Origin: Opeltia flavorubescens
Taxonomy: Eukaryota; Ascomycota; Lecanoromycetes; Teloschistales; Teloschistaceae
Length of the DNA: 64,000 nucleotides
Assembly (NCBI GenBank): GCA_000442125.1
Contig: KE546980.1
Coordinates: 992,001-1,056,000 of the forward strand
Direction: 5' to 3'
Shown here piece by piece: positions 12,201-25,059 of the stretch. The notes below the pieces were generated by a model, which was not told the origin of the DNA, ran no database searches, and was given only the letters and a program-made list of their open reading frames with translations. A program made the position numbers and the translations under genes. Each line of letters opens with the position of its first letter. Positions within the stretch are counted from its first letter, which is position 1.

Positions 12201-15200
12201 TGTTGCGCAGCTTTCCGAATCCGGTCCTCATTCTCTTCCCGAGCAAAGTCTTTATGAATGAGGTTCTTGGTTGCGATGGTCGCTATTGTTACCGAACGCT
12301 CAACGACTGGCGCGATGATCTCGAGTATCGCACGCTGCACCGCAGTCTGCACAATCTCTCGTAGTCTAGCTTGAGTAGCAGGACTACCAGACGATGGTGG
12401 GAAACGAAGATCCCGTGAGAAGTCTGGCAGTGTCGAGGCTATCGTGCTTGGGGAGAAGCGAGCATTGCGAACACTTCGGTTGATGCTGTTGAGGGCCAAA
12501 TCATCGAATCCATCCAATCCTTCGGGCATAATCGCACTTGGAAGATCTTCCTCCATGAGAGGTCGACTTCTGATGTCCGTCGATGGTTCAAGGGTGTTTC
12601 GGTTAAGGTCCAATTCTTTACAAAGGACTTCAATCTCGAATTTCTGATTGAGCTTGAGCTCATAAAACCTGTACAACTCCAGCAGCACTCGGACAATGTC
12701 GACGGTCCAAGGGTTCGGTGGCTTGAACACAATAGATCTCTTGGCTTGGACAAGTACATTGCAGACGAACGGAATAACAATGAGCAATCTTTCAGTCTCA
12801 TGCCCTTCAATCAGAAGATCCTTGAAGGAGATGTACTTGTGCTTGATAGGCTTGTCACGGGCAATGGTCAACGAGCCCAACCATGATGCCAGGTTTTTGA
12901 GGTTTTTTCTTTCGTTTGACGACTGCATCGTTAATTCGGAATTCAGCATTTTTTGGACACTGGCATATGTTTCACGGAGGACCTCGCCCCACAGCGGCTT
13001 GTCTCCAAGTAGTTTCAGGACACCAAGGTATAGTTGCTGGAGGTTGGGTTCCAGTTTAGCCCGCTGTTCCACGAGGACGAAGGCGAACCATCGGCGATGG
13101 CGCTCGTGCAGTGCGTCTTGGAGTTCTTTGACCTTTGATGCAAGATTCTGCTCCGAAACATTGTTGAAGAAGAATATGACTTTCTCTTGTGTACCTTGAT
13201 CTGGTTCTTCATGGAAGCCTGGTGGCACAGGTTCTGCGTGAACGGATTTGAATTGAATGTTTGGCGTCAAATACTCATCAATCTCACCGTTGGATAAGCC
13301 GAGCCCATCTGGCAGACCATTGACACCATTGGGGTCTGCATTGATTGCATCCTGTGCATCTGGTCCACTCAGAATCTCGAGCACCCTCGTATGTACCTCA
13401 CTGCCCTGCAAGCCTGGGACTGCCGCGAGCTCTGCGCAATAGCTAGGCCACGCTTCCAACGCTTGCTGCATATGCATTAATGCTTGAAGGCCGAATTTAT
13501 ACATGCTATCGCTCGCAGAGTACTCTCGAACAGCTTCCAGGATCATGCCTAGGCCCACACGAAGCGCGACCCCAGAGATCAAATTGTAGCTGATGATACC
13601 CCCGAAAAGCACCGATGTAGTAGCAAGTGGTCCCAATGGATAGTCGCCGAAGCAGCTGAACTCGTCAAAAAGCCCATGCACCATGCAGGCAAATAGGTCT
13701 CTCCTTGCTGGGTCTTCCGAGTGTCGCAAGGTTTGCATCGTGTGAATGACATCGGTGACTTCAATGTCACCACCATACATTCTCTTGTAAATTTCCTGCA
13801 TCTCCGCATCAACAGGGCCAGAGATAGAATTGCTCTCGAAATCATCCTCCACAACTTCATCCGTACCGTCTTCGAAGATAATGATTCGTGGATATGTTGA
13901 GATGCACTGGCGTTCAAGTCCAACTAGGCGATCAAGCCTGGACACTGCATGCTCATCGAGGATGTTCAACATGGTTACGACAGTCTTGATCGCTAGCGGA
14001 ATGGTCTTAGGACCAGGTTGCTCCCGCCGGGCGACCCGTAATTCATCTTCGACCTTGATTTCAAGATATCTCATTAAAGTTCGAATGAGATCACTGGAGC
14101 GATTTAGGAGCTTGTCCTGTGCCCACTGGTCCAAATCGACGAGATTCTTGCGGTGAGCAAGAGCAGCCAAGTCGATCCCGAAGCTCGTCGTTAAAGTCAA
14201 CAGATCGTCGAGCCAGTTATGCTGCCGCGCATGATCAAGAAGAAGCGGTAACTGAAGCGGATTGCTGTTGTGAATAATTTGCAACTTTGTGGCCAGCCAG
14301 TTCTTGTCTTGCTTCCATAAGGAATGGAGAGTGAAGCTGTACGCTGGATAGACTTTATTCAATGTGTGCATCAGTAATCTTTCCATCATTGGGTCATTGC
14401 TGTCTCTCTGCGGCTGAGGCACTCCAAGTGCAGAACATAATAAGAAGCCCATCTTGGGTCCCTGTAGTAGTTCTTGAACAGCAGCCACGTCTTCTCGAGA
14501 AAGATCAATCTCTCGGCCAATAGCTAGGTCAATAACGGCTGTAATAACATCAAGTGATATGCTTGTGTCCCGCTGAGCCTCCTCAATGAACTGTACAGCC
14601 TCGTCAGGTCCGTCTAAACATTCTTGAGGGTCGTAAGCCATTGGGAGATTTGGGATCGTGGTAGCATCCAGGTCCGTAGGGGCTAATGAGGCGAAGGCAA
14701 GCACGAAGTAGAGCTGGGTTGTGGGGTTTTGCCAACGTCCTGTCCAAAGCATCTGAACATCGAAACCTGAGTCATTCTGTGTCATGGGTAGTAGAGCATT
14801 GTAGAGTGATAGAAATTGACCACTACTTATGACCATACCCTTTTGATCAAACCCGCGTACCACGCTTGGCCAGTGTAATGGCTGGGNAACATGCTCCTGA
14901 ACTGCAGACACAAAGACCCCAGGTGAATACAGCTGCCGCTCCGGTGTAAGGACCATGTATAGGAGTACTTCAGCTACCGATTGTTCATTAAGCTGATCGG
15001 CGGGGAACCGGGCAAGTAGATCCTTCACATTATCCGTGCTAGCTGTAATCCGAGGTCCACGCGCATGAAATTCTTTGGCTAGGTCAAAGCCTACTTCCAT
15101 GTTATCAGCTAGTCCAAATGTTGATCGCACAATGGAAGGCTGCAGATCGTGATTCTCGTAACGGATACGGAATGCCTCGCTCATCCTAGCTTTGTCGGGT

Positions 15201-16489
15201 TTCGTCTTGGACCACGGTGGGAGGTCTACTAAGTATTTGAACGCACATGTCGCAAGTAAGGAGGCGGAGATTTCGGCGTCTTCTTTATGAGCATGTGCTA
15301 CAAATGATAGGAAGAAGCCGAAGTTATGTGATAGTAATGCTTCGGCTAAGTGTTGTCAGTGGGGTCAATGTTATCTTGTTAATTTCAAAGTGAGTCGTAC
15401 CTTTAGTGTTGAGGTCGGTCTTCATCACATGTAAGAAGGCAGCCGCTAACAAAGTCCTCGCCAGTGGATCTAGCTTGAAGTGTTCTACGAAAGTGGCTAG
15501 GTCGAAATCACGATAAATATCACCTTCTGAGGTGTCAATGATCTCTGCGATCTTCGAAGCTTGCGCTGGCTCTTGGGTTATTTTTTCCATCTCTTGCACC
15601 AGAAGCTGGTAGTTGCCTGGATTCTCAACATTTCGATTGACCCCCGAAAAGATCTGAGGAGAGTTTCCGGACAACAAGCGGCGGAAATATTTGGCGAAGA
15701 CTTCCATGCCGTTGGATTCGACGAGCTATAGTGCAGTCAGTGTCAGTAGTCTCACAAATATGACATAAAATCGGTTAGCCATACCTTGCGGATTGCCTCT
15801 GCTTGAGATTCCCACTTAGCCCTCCCTTCCTTTTCTGTGATGGAGCCAAGAAGAATGAAGACTTGTGTCACGACGATTTTCGAAACCGAGGAGGAGCCGG
15901 TAAGATTAGAGACAGATGATGCCAGCCCCTGCCCAGTCGAACGATCAAAGGTATTGCTAGTGGGCGAACTGAGGTTCTGCTGTGGTAAAGACGGTGAGAA
16001 TGTCTGACTTCGGGAACCTCCCCCTCCGCCGCTACTGGTACCACCTCCTACTTGAGACGCGGTGGACGAAGCCGCGGCGGAGGACGGCAGGTGAGAAATT
16101 GAGGAGGGCGTGATGGCTCTCGACCTCGGCGACAGAAGCGATGGAGTCGCTTGAGATCCAGGTTGGAGCGGTGGGTAGGAAGAGCTAGGAGATGCGGAAG
16201 AAGTCGCGCGGTTGATGTTACCGCGGTTGGAGGAGGAGCTTAGGACGGAGGAGAAGGTGGAAGTAAAAGGTGAAGGCGAGGTGGTGGTCGCGGCTGGACG
16301 GTTCGATGACTCGAGTGAGGATGAGGCGAGATCAGTGGCTAGCGGAGTGAGACCCCGCCGGGCAGATGTTCCAGGAGGGGGAAGCCCCCAAGCCGACTGC
16401 TGCGACCTCAGCTGCCGCACGCCAGAACTCTTAGTGGTACCAGAAGCAATGGAGTTCTGAGCTGCAGGGTGAGGGGGAGGGAAGGTCAT
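9274..16489 (-). CDS. NOT1: CCR4-NOT complex scaffold subunit NOT1
   Basis: Exons on the minus strand are 15785-16489, 15401-15725, 9416-15345 and 9274-9339 (7026 nt, 2341 aa). NOT1 is the scaffold on which the CCR4-CAF1 deadenylase and the NOT2-NOT5 module assemble for mRNA decay and translational control. Recognisable parts in order are a Ser/Pro/Thr-rich low-complexity N-terminus of about 200 residues, the N-terminal HEAT repeats, the MIF4G-like CAF1-binding domain (around 12,630-12,900), the DUF3819-type domain (around 12,000-12,300), and the C-terminal NOT1 homology domain containing VEVMFAYISDMLRPP. The final 66-nt exon gives an ending PEIERLFGALFD; reading through the 76-bp intron would add an unrelated tail. 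One ambiguous base (N, 14887) lies in the coding sequence and leaves one residue undetermined. The length is usual for filamentous fungi. It is divergent from the F-BAR gene. Confidence 0.96.
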
Positions 16490-16931
16490 CTAGGATATGC
16501 AACCATTGGTGACAAGTAAGACCAGATGGAGGAAGCTGTGAATGTCGACGGGTATGTATGAATGGATTGTGCGTGAGGTGAAGGATCGTGGTGGATGTAG
16601 TCTATGCTGTGTCATGGGTTGAAATATGGAGGTTTGGTCCATGCGCTACAATTTGGGATAAGGCTCATAGGGCTGTTTCATTCGAAGAAGGTTAGCTTAA
16701 TGGTTGCTGTGTCAACATTGAAATCAATCTAGGCTATTGTCTCAACACTGAGCTTCGGCACTTTTCGCTAAGGACATCTGCCTGCAAGCTCGAGATTTAT
16801 AGAAAGCTTGAAACTGGGTATTCGGCTCTGGTGAAGATTGATCCAAAGTATCCATAAGTCACCAGATACAAATCCAGCTTGAAGTGCGTCGCGCCTGCCG
16901 TGCGCTCGGCGTTTGCGCTACACCAGGCAAG
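16490..16931. other. Divergent promoter between NOT1 and the F-BAR gene
   Basis: A 442-bp gap separating two divergent ATGs. An ATTGG (inverted CCAAT) lies close to the NOT1 start near 16,504. I see no TATA box or reading frame I can support. Confidence 0.55.
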
Positions 16932-19904
16932 ATGCCTGGAACAGTCACGGAAGGGCCGACTGTGTCAATGTCTTGTATGTAGCGACATCAATCATCTGAA
17001 GTGAAATTTCTCTGACTTTATAGTTGCAAACAATTTCTGGGGCAAAGACGATGCTGGAGTTCAGCCTCTACTGGAGCGCATGCAGAATGCCAAAGTGACT
17101 TGCGATGAATTAAAGGGATTTTACAATAGTCAGCATACTCAACATGTACCCCACGACGACTTCGCTTACAATTGTAGCTCGCGCGGCGATTGAGGATGAA
17201 TACTCGCGGAAATTGCTGGCTTTGTGCCGGAAACCCCTGGGCTCGTCCGAATCTGGCACCTTGCGGGCATCGCTTGATGTGGTCCGAGGAGAGGTGGAAT
17301 CAATGGGAAAAGCGCATCAAGGAATTGCAGCGCAGATGAAGACCGAGCTCGAAGAGCCATTGGGCGCATTTGCAGGAGGTATGAAAGAACGAAGGAAAAT
17401 CGTCCAGGCCGGTATCGAGAAATTGTACAAGGTCAAGCAGCAGCAGACACAGTCGGTGAACAAGGTCCGTTGGATTGGATGAAAAATTAACAAAAACCAA
17501 GTCTTACAGTGATTTAGTCAAGAGATCGGTACGAACAGGACTGCCTTAAGATCAAAGGGTACCTTGCGCAAGGACACATGGTCATGGGCCAAGAAGAGCG
17601 CAAGAATAAAGCTAAGATGGAAAAGACTCAGATCCAGCTGGCGTCGACCAGCAATGAGTATGAGGCTGCAGTAAAGGCGCTCGAAGAAACCACTGGCAGA
17701 TGGAACAGAGATTGGAAGGCTGCATGTGATGTTCGTATACACGCCAAGTAACGATATCGTTCATACAACTAACGCCAACCAGAAATTCCAAGATCTGGAA
17801 GAAGAACGACTGGACTTTACGAAGAGCAGTCTATGGACATTCGCTAATGTCGCCTCAACCGTTTGTGTGAGCGACGATGCTGTATGTCAAACAACAACTC
17901 GTCTTCTTGAGCTGGTACTGATCAGCTCTAGTCATGTGAGAAGATAAGGTTGTCCTTGGAAAGCTGTGAAGTGGAAAAGGACATCAATGGTTTCATTCAA
18001 GTAAGCGGCACAGGCCAGGAAATCCCAGACCCACCAAAGTATATCAATTTTTGTCGAGGCGATCTCAACGACACAAGCTCCGAAGCATCAGAAGACGAAA
18101 ATTTCTCTGTAGCACAATTTCAGCGGACACTGAACCCAGCGTATCGGACATCATCCCCACAACCTTCCACTTACGAATCCCACCATGACCCACAGTCTGA
18201 CCTAGCAGTCAAGATGGGCCATATGCACACACATACGCCACCCAGTCGAGAAACAACATTGACTCCGAACACGGGAGCACACAAACCGCCGCCTATCATC
18301 GATTATCGGGGCCAATCCCATACTCAGGCTCCATTCCAGCATAAGATCGACGACCTAGCTCCTGTCCCTCACAACGAGTATCCAACAGATGGTATGACGA
18401 TGTTTTGCCGGACTGCGCCACCATCAGACCGGAGCTCTGCTACGAGCCCAATTCGGCCATCAAGTCGAGACTCTCAAAGCGAATACTCTAATCCTACATC
18501 TTTTTCCAGTCAGGAACCTCCAAGCGGAAAGCAATCGCCTATCAAGCATGATATACCCGTGATGAGCCCGGCTAAGCAGGTACAGAAGAAACGTAGTGGC
18601 TTCTTTAGTAACAGTCCGTTTCGGCGGAAGAGCAAGCACGAGAAGGATGGACGAGACAGCCAGCCAATATCTGCGACTGCAACCCCGTCTTCTCGGAACA
18701 ATTGGGGAAACCCAAGTCGCAATGGTGCTCAGAATAATACGAGCCCAACCCGACCGTACGGCCAGGGAATTCAGACCAGAGATTTCCAGAACGAGCCATC
18801 TCCAGAACCGGTGGATCCTCGGGCAAATTTTCAACTCAATGTGGGCCCTAATGTATTCGATGTTGCTTCTCCCGACGGCCATCGCCGGAAGCAACCGGCA
18901 TCAATTGCGACGAAAGAAGTGGACCCTATAGCTCAGGCGCTCGCCGACCTGAAAGGGGTAGGCAAGCAATCATCTGTCCGGATGTCAGCAGATAGGTATG
19001 CAGGAGTAGCGACCCCGGGTCCAGGGACGACAAGTGACTTGGCTGCTGCACAGCGAGGTACACCCCCTCCCTCTTACAATGACCAGCAACCGCCGATTCG
19101 ACGACTTGATCTTCCCAAGCCGGCATTTACATCGGCACAGATGCAGCAAACGACGCGTAATTATGTGGGGCAGAATCAAGAGATGTACGGCTCGTCAAGG
19201 CCTGGTACTCGTGGCAGTGGCGACGTGCCCCGAGCAACATCTCCTTTGCCGATGCGAAGTACTAGTCCGAGACCAGGATATAATGGCCAGCAGCATGCGC
19301 GGAGTGCCAGCCCGAATCCGTATGGTGGCGGAAAACCACGACAGACACCAAACACAAGCCCAGCCAAACAGCAGTATACCAATGGGAACACTTCTCGCTA
19401 CAACTCCCCCAACGATATCCGGAGATCAGCCTCTCCACAGCCTCAATACGCGCAACAGCAACGACCACACAGCAGTGCTGGTATGCAGTTGCAGCTTGCG
19501 CCCGATGATTCGAACAGAGGACTTGTGAGCCAGAGAGCTCGAGGACAGAGCAATGCTCGGCCCTTGACTTATTACGGGGGACAACAAGCACCTCAATCGA
19601 ACGATGCAGGAGCTAGGAATCGAAGCAAAAGCGTCGCTAATGGTAGGCAATATACGAAAGAGGGAAGACCAATTTTACAATTTGGTAAGAAGCACTGGAG
19701 TCCCACGTTATCTTCTTACTGATGTATCGTATAGCACGTGCACTGTATCTGTATAAAGCAGCTATACCTGAAGAACTCAGCTTCGCAAAAGGGGATATCC
19801 TAGCGGTATTGAATATGCAGGACGACGGATGGTGGGAAGCCGAAGTGAGCGGCAAGAACGGGCGTCCCGGGCTGGTCCCAAGTAATTACTTACAGCCATG
19901 TTGA
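16932..19904 (+). CDS. F-BAR and SH3 protein, Cdc15/Imp2/Hof1 family
   Basis: Seven exons (16932-16974, 17024-17128, 17178-17464, 17518-17730, 17783-17881, 17932-19684, 19735-19904) give 2670 nt and 889 aa. The N-terminus, SFANNFWGKDDAG then TRAAIEDEYSRKL, is an F-BAR domain reaching to about residue 270. A long disordered Ser/Pro/Gln-rich middle carries many SP sites. A C-terminal SH3 domain covers about residues 833-889, with ALYLYKAAIPEELSF, the DDGWWEAE motif and VPSNYL. Family members bind the plasma membrane at the division site and link the actomyosin ring to septum synthesis; the SP-rich middle is typically controlled by phosphorylation. The 43-nt first coding exon and the split SH3 exon agree with the family. 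The intron at 17465-17517 was placed so that K-SRDRYEQD continues the F-BAR helix. Confidence 0.94.
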
Positions 19905-20226
19905 GTGAGTATTGAAGACTCTAGAAGGTTTCATCTGTGGCATATGTTGATACTGTCGTGGATGGTATGCGGATTGCGATTTCTCGGTCCTTCAGAAATT
20001 TCATGACGTCAGAGATATCCATCTGTATGTACTTTATTCAATTGAGAGTCAAGAGCAAGTGTACAGTAGTTCTGGCAGCATATGTGTTCATGTTATTCAA
20101 GATCCTTATTATCTCGGAATTTGATTTCCTGCTAGGGTTTTGACCTAGTTCGTGACGACGTGACTTCTTTTCCTCAAATCTTCAGTCAATCACAGCGAAT
20201 AATCATCATATCTTTGGATACATACG
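19905..20226. other. Intergenic, 322 bp
   Basis: AT-rich spacer between the tandem F-BAR and PBY1-like genes. It presumably holds the 3' end of the first and the promoter of the second. Nothing else is visible. Confidence 0.5.
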
Positions 20227-22923
20227 ATGCACATCCTAGTTACAAACGATGACGGACCTCCAAGTAATCAGGTAAAATTTGGCAGCACAGATTATCAGAC
20301 TTATGATCCTGACTGGCCCTCCAGTCATCGCCTTACATACACTCGTTCGTGAAAACTTTACAGGCAGCTGGCCACACGGTTTCTGTGGTTCTGCCTCATC
20401 AACAGCGTTCCTGGATTGGTAAAGCCCATTTTGCCGCTCAAACTGTCAAACCGACCTATTTCCGCCCCGGCACATTGCATCAAGACGACGGAACCACACA
20501 TACCAGGCCTCTGGGCCCCGACTCGAGTATTGACAGCGAGGAATGGGTGTTGGTCAACAGCACCCCTGCTACCGCCGCTCAACTAGGTCTTTTCCACTTC
20601 TTCCAGGATCGAGGACCTATAGATCTCGTTGTTTCTGGACCTAAGTAGGTTCAATATATTCGAATCTAGCATATCTAATGAATTGTTTGTTTCTAACAAT
20701 GTTAGCTATGGGCGGAACACGACATCCTTGTTTAGTCTGTCGAGTGGAACGATAGGCGGAGCTATGGAGGCGGCCGTATGCAAGAAACGTGCCGTCGCTC
20801 TTTCGTATGCCTTTTTCTCGCGAAATCATGATCCTCAAATCATTGCTGGTGCGTCAAGGATATCAGTTAAAGTCATCGAGCATTTGTGGAGTCATTGGAA
20901 TGAAGCTGTAGATTTGTATTCAGTCAATGTACCATTGGTCGAGGGCGTGGAAGCGAATAAGGTTCTCTATACGTACGCTCTCCAGAATTATTGGCAGAGT
21001 GGTAGCTCTTTCACCGAAATTGAAGCGACTGGCGACGAGGATGAGGATCCAGCGGAGAAGGAGGCTGAGATTAGGGACCAAGAAGTGCAGCAAGAGGGTG
21101 ATCAGGTTCAGGAGAAGAAAACGAGACATAAGCATCGGCACTTCAAATGGTCCCCAAAATTTACCGACGTGTACCATAGCGTTGAGACAAGTGAGCCGGG
21201 TAATGATGGATGGGCGGTTAAGGAAGGCTTTGTCAGGTATGTCGGTGAGCATTTTAGGATGACCATAGAACTGATGGTACGCATGTAGTGTTACCCCGTT
21301 GAAGGCAAACTTCATGCATGTTCAGGGGCTTTCGGGAGAGTTGAAGCTGTGAGTAAGTCATGTCCTGTAACATCGAAGAGATAGACGTGCAAGCGGGAGA
21401 GTGCGTCCATTTGTTTGAAATATTGGAAGGTATCTATATCTATATGCAACATTTCGAAGATGTATATAGAAACGAATTAGACTGACCAAGTTGGCATTTG
21501 CTGCAGGTCATCAAACACCATGATGAAGAGACCCCAAATCTACGCCCACATTGATTATAACGATTCCTACACGCACCCTATAGCCCTCAAGGCGGTTTCT
21601 TCCGTCCTTCCTTCGAACAATTTCACCCTAGTCGATTCCATCCACAAATTGCCAGATCCCCAGTCTCCGTTTTTAGAGATTACGTCGTATGAAACAATTT
21701 CATTTCAGCATCTATTGGAACATTCGACTACTTCCATAGCATGCAGCTATATCATTCGCAAGGCCATTACCAGAAAGCATTACCTTTCCCACACAGTGCA
21801 ATCGTATCTCACCAAACATCCCGAAAGCAATTTGAGGAATCATATACCGTTAACAGTTATTTTTGAGCTCGACTACGCAGAATTCCTAGATGAGGCGCTC
21901 GTAGAGGCCTATGAGCTCCATGAAGTATTTGCGAAGAATGCTGGATTGAGCGCACTTGACCGGGACTGGTGGATTTTGAAGCCATCAATGAGCGACCGTG
22001 GCCAAGGAATCCGGTTGTTCAGTACGGAGTCGGAACTCCACGAGATATTTCAGCAATGGGAAAACGACAAGCCTGACTCGGACGATGACGATGAAGCAGA
22101 ATCTGCGGAAGACGAAGAACAGGACCTCGAAAATACAGCAGCAACAGAAAAGGAGAAACAGTCCATTGAGGACGTTGACAATGGTATCATAACAAGTCAA
22201 CTCCGTCACTTCGTCGCTCAACCTTACATTCCACCTCTCCTCCTCTCCGAATATCGCAATCGCAAATTCCATATCCGCACATACGTCCTTTGTGTCGGCG
22301 CGCTTCGAGTCTACGTATACAAAGAAATGCTAGCCCTTTTCGCCGAACTCCCCTACCAAGCGCCAGGTATCCAAATAGCATCGTCCAGCGCCGACGACAT
22401 CGAAAGCCATGGCGAACAAGAAATTGATATGCGCCCCCATCTCACAAATACCTGTTTACAAAAGACTTTTGATTCCGATTCCTCCAAAGCCAAAGTGATC
22501 CCTATCCGAGACCTCAAGTCCTCGATCCTCACCCCCTCGATCAAGGATTCCATCAACACCCAAATCTTCGAAACAACCTCCGAAGTCATCCGCGCCGCCA
22601 CCGCTCAACCGACTAATTTCCAGCCTCTTCCCAACGCCTTTGAGATCTACGGTGTGGATTGGCTCGTAGATCCGGATTTTCAGGTACATTTATTGGAGTT
22701 CAATGCGTATCCGGATTTTAAGCAGAGTGGGTCGGATGGGAAGAGGGTTGTTGAGGGGTTATGGAGAGAGGTGTTGGAGATTGTGCTTAGGGGTGATGGG
22801 AGGGGGAATGGGGGATTCTTTGGAGATGTAGTTGGTGGTGGTGGCGATGATGATGGTGTGGGGAAGGACGCGGGGGATTGGGGTATGGAGATGGTTCTGG
22901 ATTTTGATATGGGGAGGAGGTGA
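20227..22923 (+). CDS. PBY1: SurE-TTL fusion protein, PBY1-like
   Basis: Five exons (20227-20271, 20325-20644, 20706-21236, 21289-21348, 21507-22923) give 2373 nt and 790 aa. The N-terminal half is a SurE-type nucleotidase domain: ILVTNDDG at residues 3-10, then the conserved SGPNYGRN loop and SGTIGGAMEA. The C-terminal half, from about residue 323, is a tubulin-tyrosine-ligase-like ATP-grasp domain with WILKPSMSDRGQGIRLF, KFHIRTYVL and the metal-binding LLEFNAYPDF. In yeast the same fusion, Pby1, associates with mRNA P-bodies and acts as a cap-associated phosphatase partner of the decapping machinery. A Glu/Asp-rich insert (about residues 507-539) interrupts the ligase domain. The 158-bp intron between the domains is longer than its neighbours; a small cryptic exon there cannot be excluded. 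The last 40 residues are Gly-rich. Confidence 0.92.
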
Positions 22924-23941
22924 TTTAGGGGATGGATTTTGTGGGTGGAAGTTTGTTGTGGATGAATAGCGACTGTGAGGCAAGTAAGAGCTGGAAAATA
23001 AAATAAAAAAACAAGGTGCAATAAGTATTTCTATTATGACGGCAATGGCGGAGAAGTGGTATCATCTCTCTTGCGAGTAATCGAACCAAGTCAGCTGAAT
23101 CATGTGCACGCAAAAGAACAATCTTCCTTCTTCTGCTCTTTTTCTCTCCCCTCCTTCCCTTGTCCAAAATGGGCAAGTAGATAATGGTATTGGATGCAAA
23201 AATCTTAAATTGACGGGTCAAATGTTGCAAGCAAGATTGGGTTGCTAGGCCACGATTATTACTCTCGTATATATACAAGAGGAGACAGGGAGTTACGACT
23301 TTCTAATTGACTACGGCAAGCTAATCTCAATTACGAGCGCGAAGCGGCGTATTTCTCCGGAAATCAGAGGTGCCTCTCTCAAATGCCTCCATACAAATTC
23401 TGTAAGCCTCGAAAGTGTTTTGCCGCGCAGGGCACTTTCATCCATTCTTCATTTACTTAGACTCATCTTCTCGCAATCTACAAGAAATTAACTAAGATCT
23501 TTGAGCTATGACTAGGATATCGTGGTGTGAAAGGCATTGCTGAACACTTGGCCTTGGGTATAGGTTACGTGGTGAGATTATCAAATTCCGCGAGGTGACG
23601 AATGAAGAGCTTTGAGCCTGGAGGGCAGGGCGTTGATCGGAGGCTTGGAGACCGTAGCATTTGTGGGTAAGATTTCTTGATATTGCTTTGGCGTCGGCGG
23701 TCAGTTGATAAATGATGTATGTTGTGAGAAATCGTTCAGGCCTACTGTTTGGGACACGTCTTCAAAGCATACACCAGGAAGGCATCTGTTTTTTGAGCTC
23801 GTTGATAATTCATCGCTATTGACTAGGTAAGACAATAGATGATGTACTTGGACATAAAGCTCTGAAGGGAAAAACGATGTGAATCAGATAACCTCCTCTT
23901 GTTCCTTTCAAACTTTGTGACTCTCTGGAAGATCGTATACT
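22924..23941. other. Intergenic, about 1 kb
   Basis: Lies between the convergent PBY1-like gene and the UbiA-type gene and marks the change from core to accessory gene content. I see no supported gene, repeat or inverted end sequence. Confidence 0.55.
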
Positions 23942-25059
23942 TTAAGGAGTGTACTGGCTCGAAACGACGGGGCAGAGATATAGAGCCACTAGCCAAAGAT
24001 TCCATATCTTGAACGTCAGCTTATCCTCGCTCACTGTCTTTTGCGTCAGTGTCCGGTACATGACAATGGCGCCGAGCATGGGCGGCGCAGTGTACAAGGA
24101 GGGTGTATGCGTGAACCACGGACAAAAAACACTCCAGAATCCGACGGCCACGGCGATGGTCCAGCGACTGAGTTCATCTCCAATGACAAGTGGGACGGTT
24201 TTGCGATTCCTTAAGCGATCACCTCCCTGGTCGGACATGTCTTGGATATGTACGCTGGTTGTGACGACTAAGCAGACGATGGCAAGCCATCTCACGAGGG
24301 CTGGAGTCGGCAAGAATTGGGAGCCAAATGCAGCCGACATTGCGCCTGATGTAAAGGATATGTATCCAGCGCCATTGAGAAGGTTTCGGACCAGGCAATT
24401 CGCTTCCGCTCCGCCGCAGTCGTTGTATAGAAACCCGAGTGCTACTATAGCCAGCGACTGGTAGATTCCACCGATCCAAGAACTCGCGAGTATGGCGATT
24501 GGGTAAAGGGTCAACATGAGCAGCTTTGCTTGGTGCTGAGATAGACGACCTGAAGGCAGCGGCCGCCAAGGCTTGTTCAGTTTATCTTCGACAATGGCTG
24601 CATCTTGGCGCTGGTTACTGATCACGAATGGAAGAAGGTTGATCCAGCACCAGAAGGCTACGACAGGCAGTCGAGATCCGATCGAGGATGATGGAAGAGA
24701 TGGTATCCCAAATTGGCTGGCGAAAATTGCGTTGACGATGCCGAAAAAGGTTTTAGGTCCGACAACGGTCTTGAGATCGCTGAACGTGAATAGCCAGATG
24801 GTGTAGATGTGATATTTTAGACTTTCAAATGAGGAAGTCGTCCCGGTGGTGATGGTACACAGCTGAGATGCCGAGCTGCTAAATTCGACATGTTCCTTGG
24901 GAAGAAGAAGCCTGGAGGAACGGGGCTCGTCCAGGGTCGATAGGCGCTGCCGAGTCGGGGATTGAGTCAAGGAGATCGTCTTGACCAAGAGATTATCAGT
25001 CCAAGATACTATCAAAACGAATCTCAGGTTCCAGGATTTACCTCAGTGCAAGTCGACAT
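23942..25059 (-). CDS. UbiA-superfamily membrane enzyme (prenyltransferase or terpene cyclase)
   Basis: Two exons on the minus strand, 25042-25059 and 23942-24979 (1056 nt, 351 aa). The 18-nt first exon encodes MSTCTE. It is needed because the second exon has no in-frame ATG before the catalytic region. The protein has about eight membrane helices and both Asp-rich UbiA signatures: NQRQDAAIVED followed by NKPWRPLPSGR, and later DMSDQGGDRLRNRKT. Family knowledge: UbiA enzymes use Mg2+ and prenyl diphosphates. In fungi this subgroup includes the membrane terpene cyclase of the fumagillin pathway and prenyltransferases of meroterpenoid pathways. The sequence alone does not decide between them. 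It is divergent from a P450 about 1.4 kb away, the arrangement expected of a small terpenoid locus. No polyketide or nonribosomal synthetase lies in the window. Confidence 0.87.
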
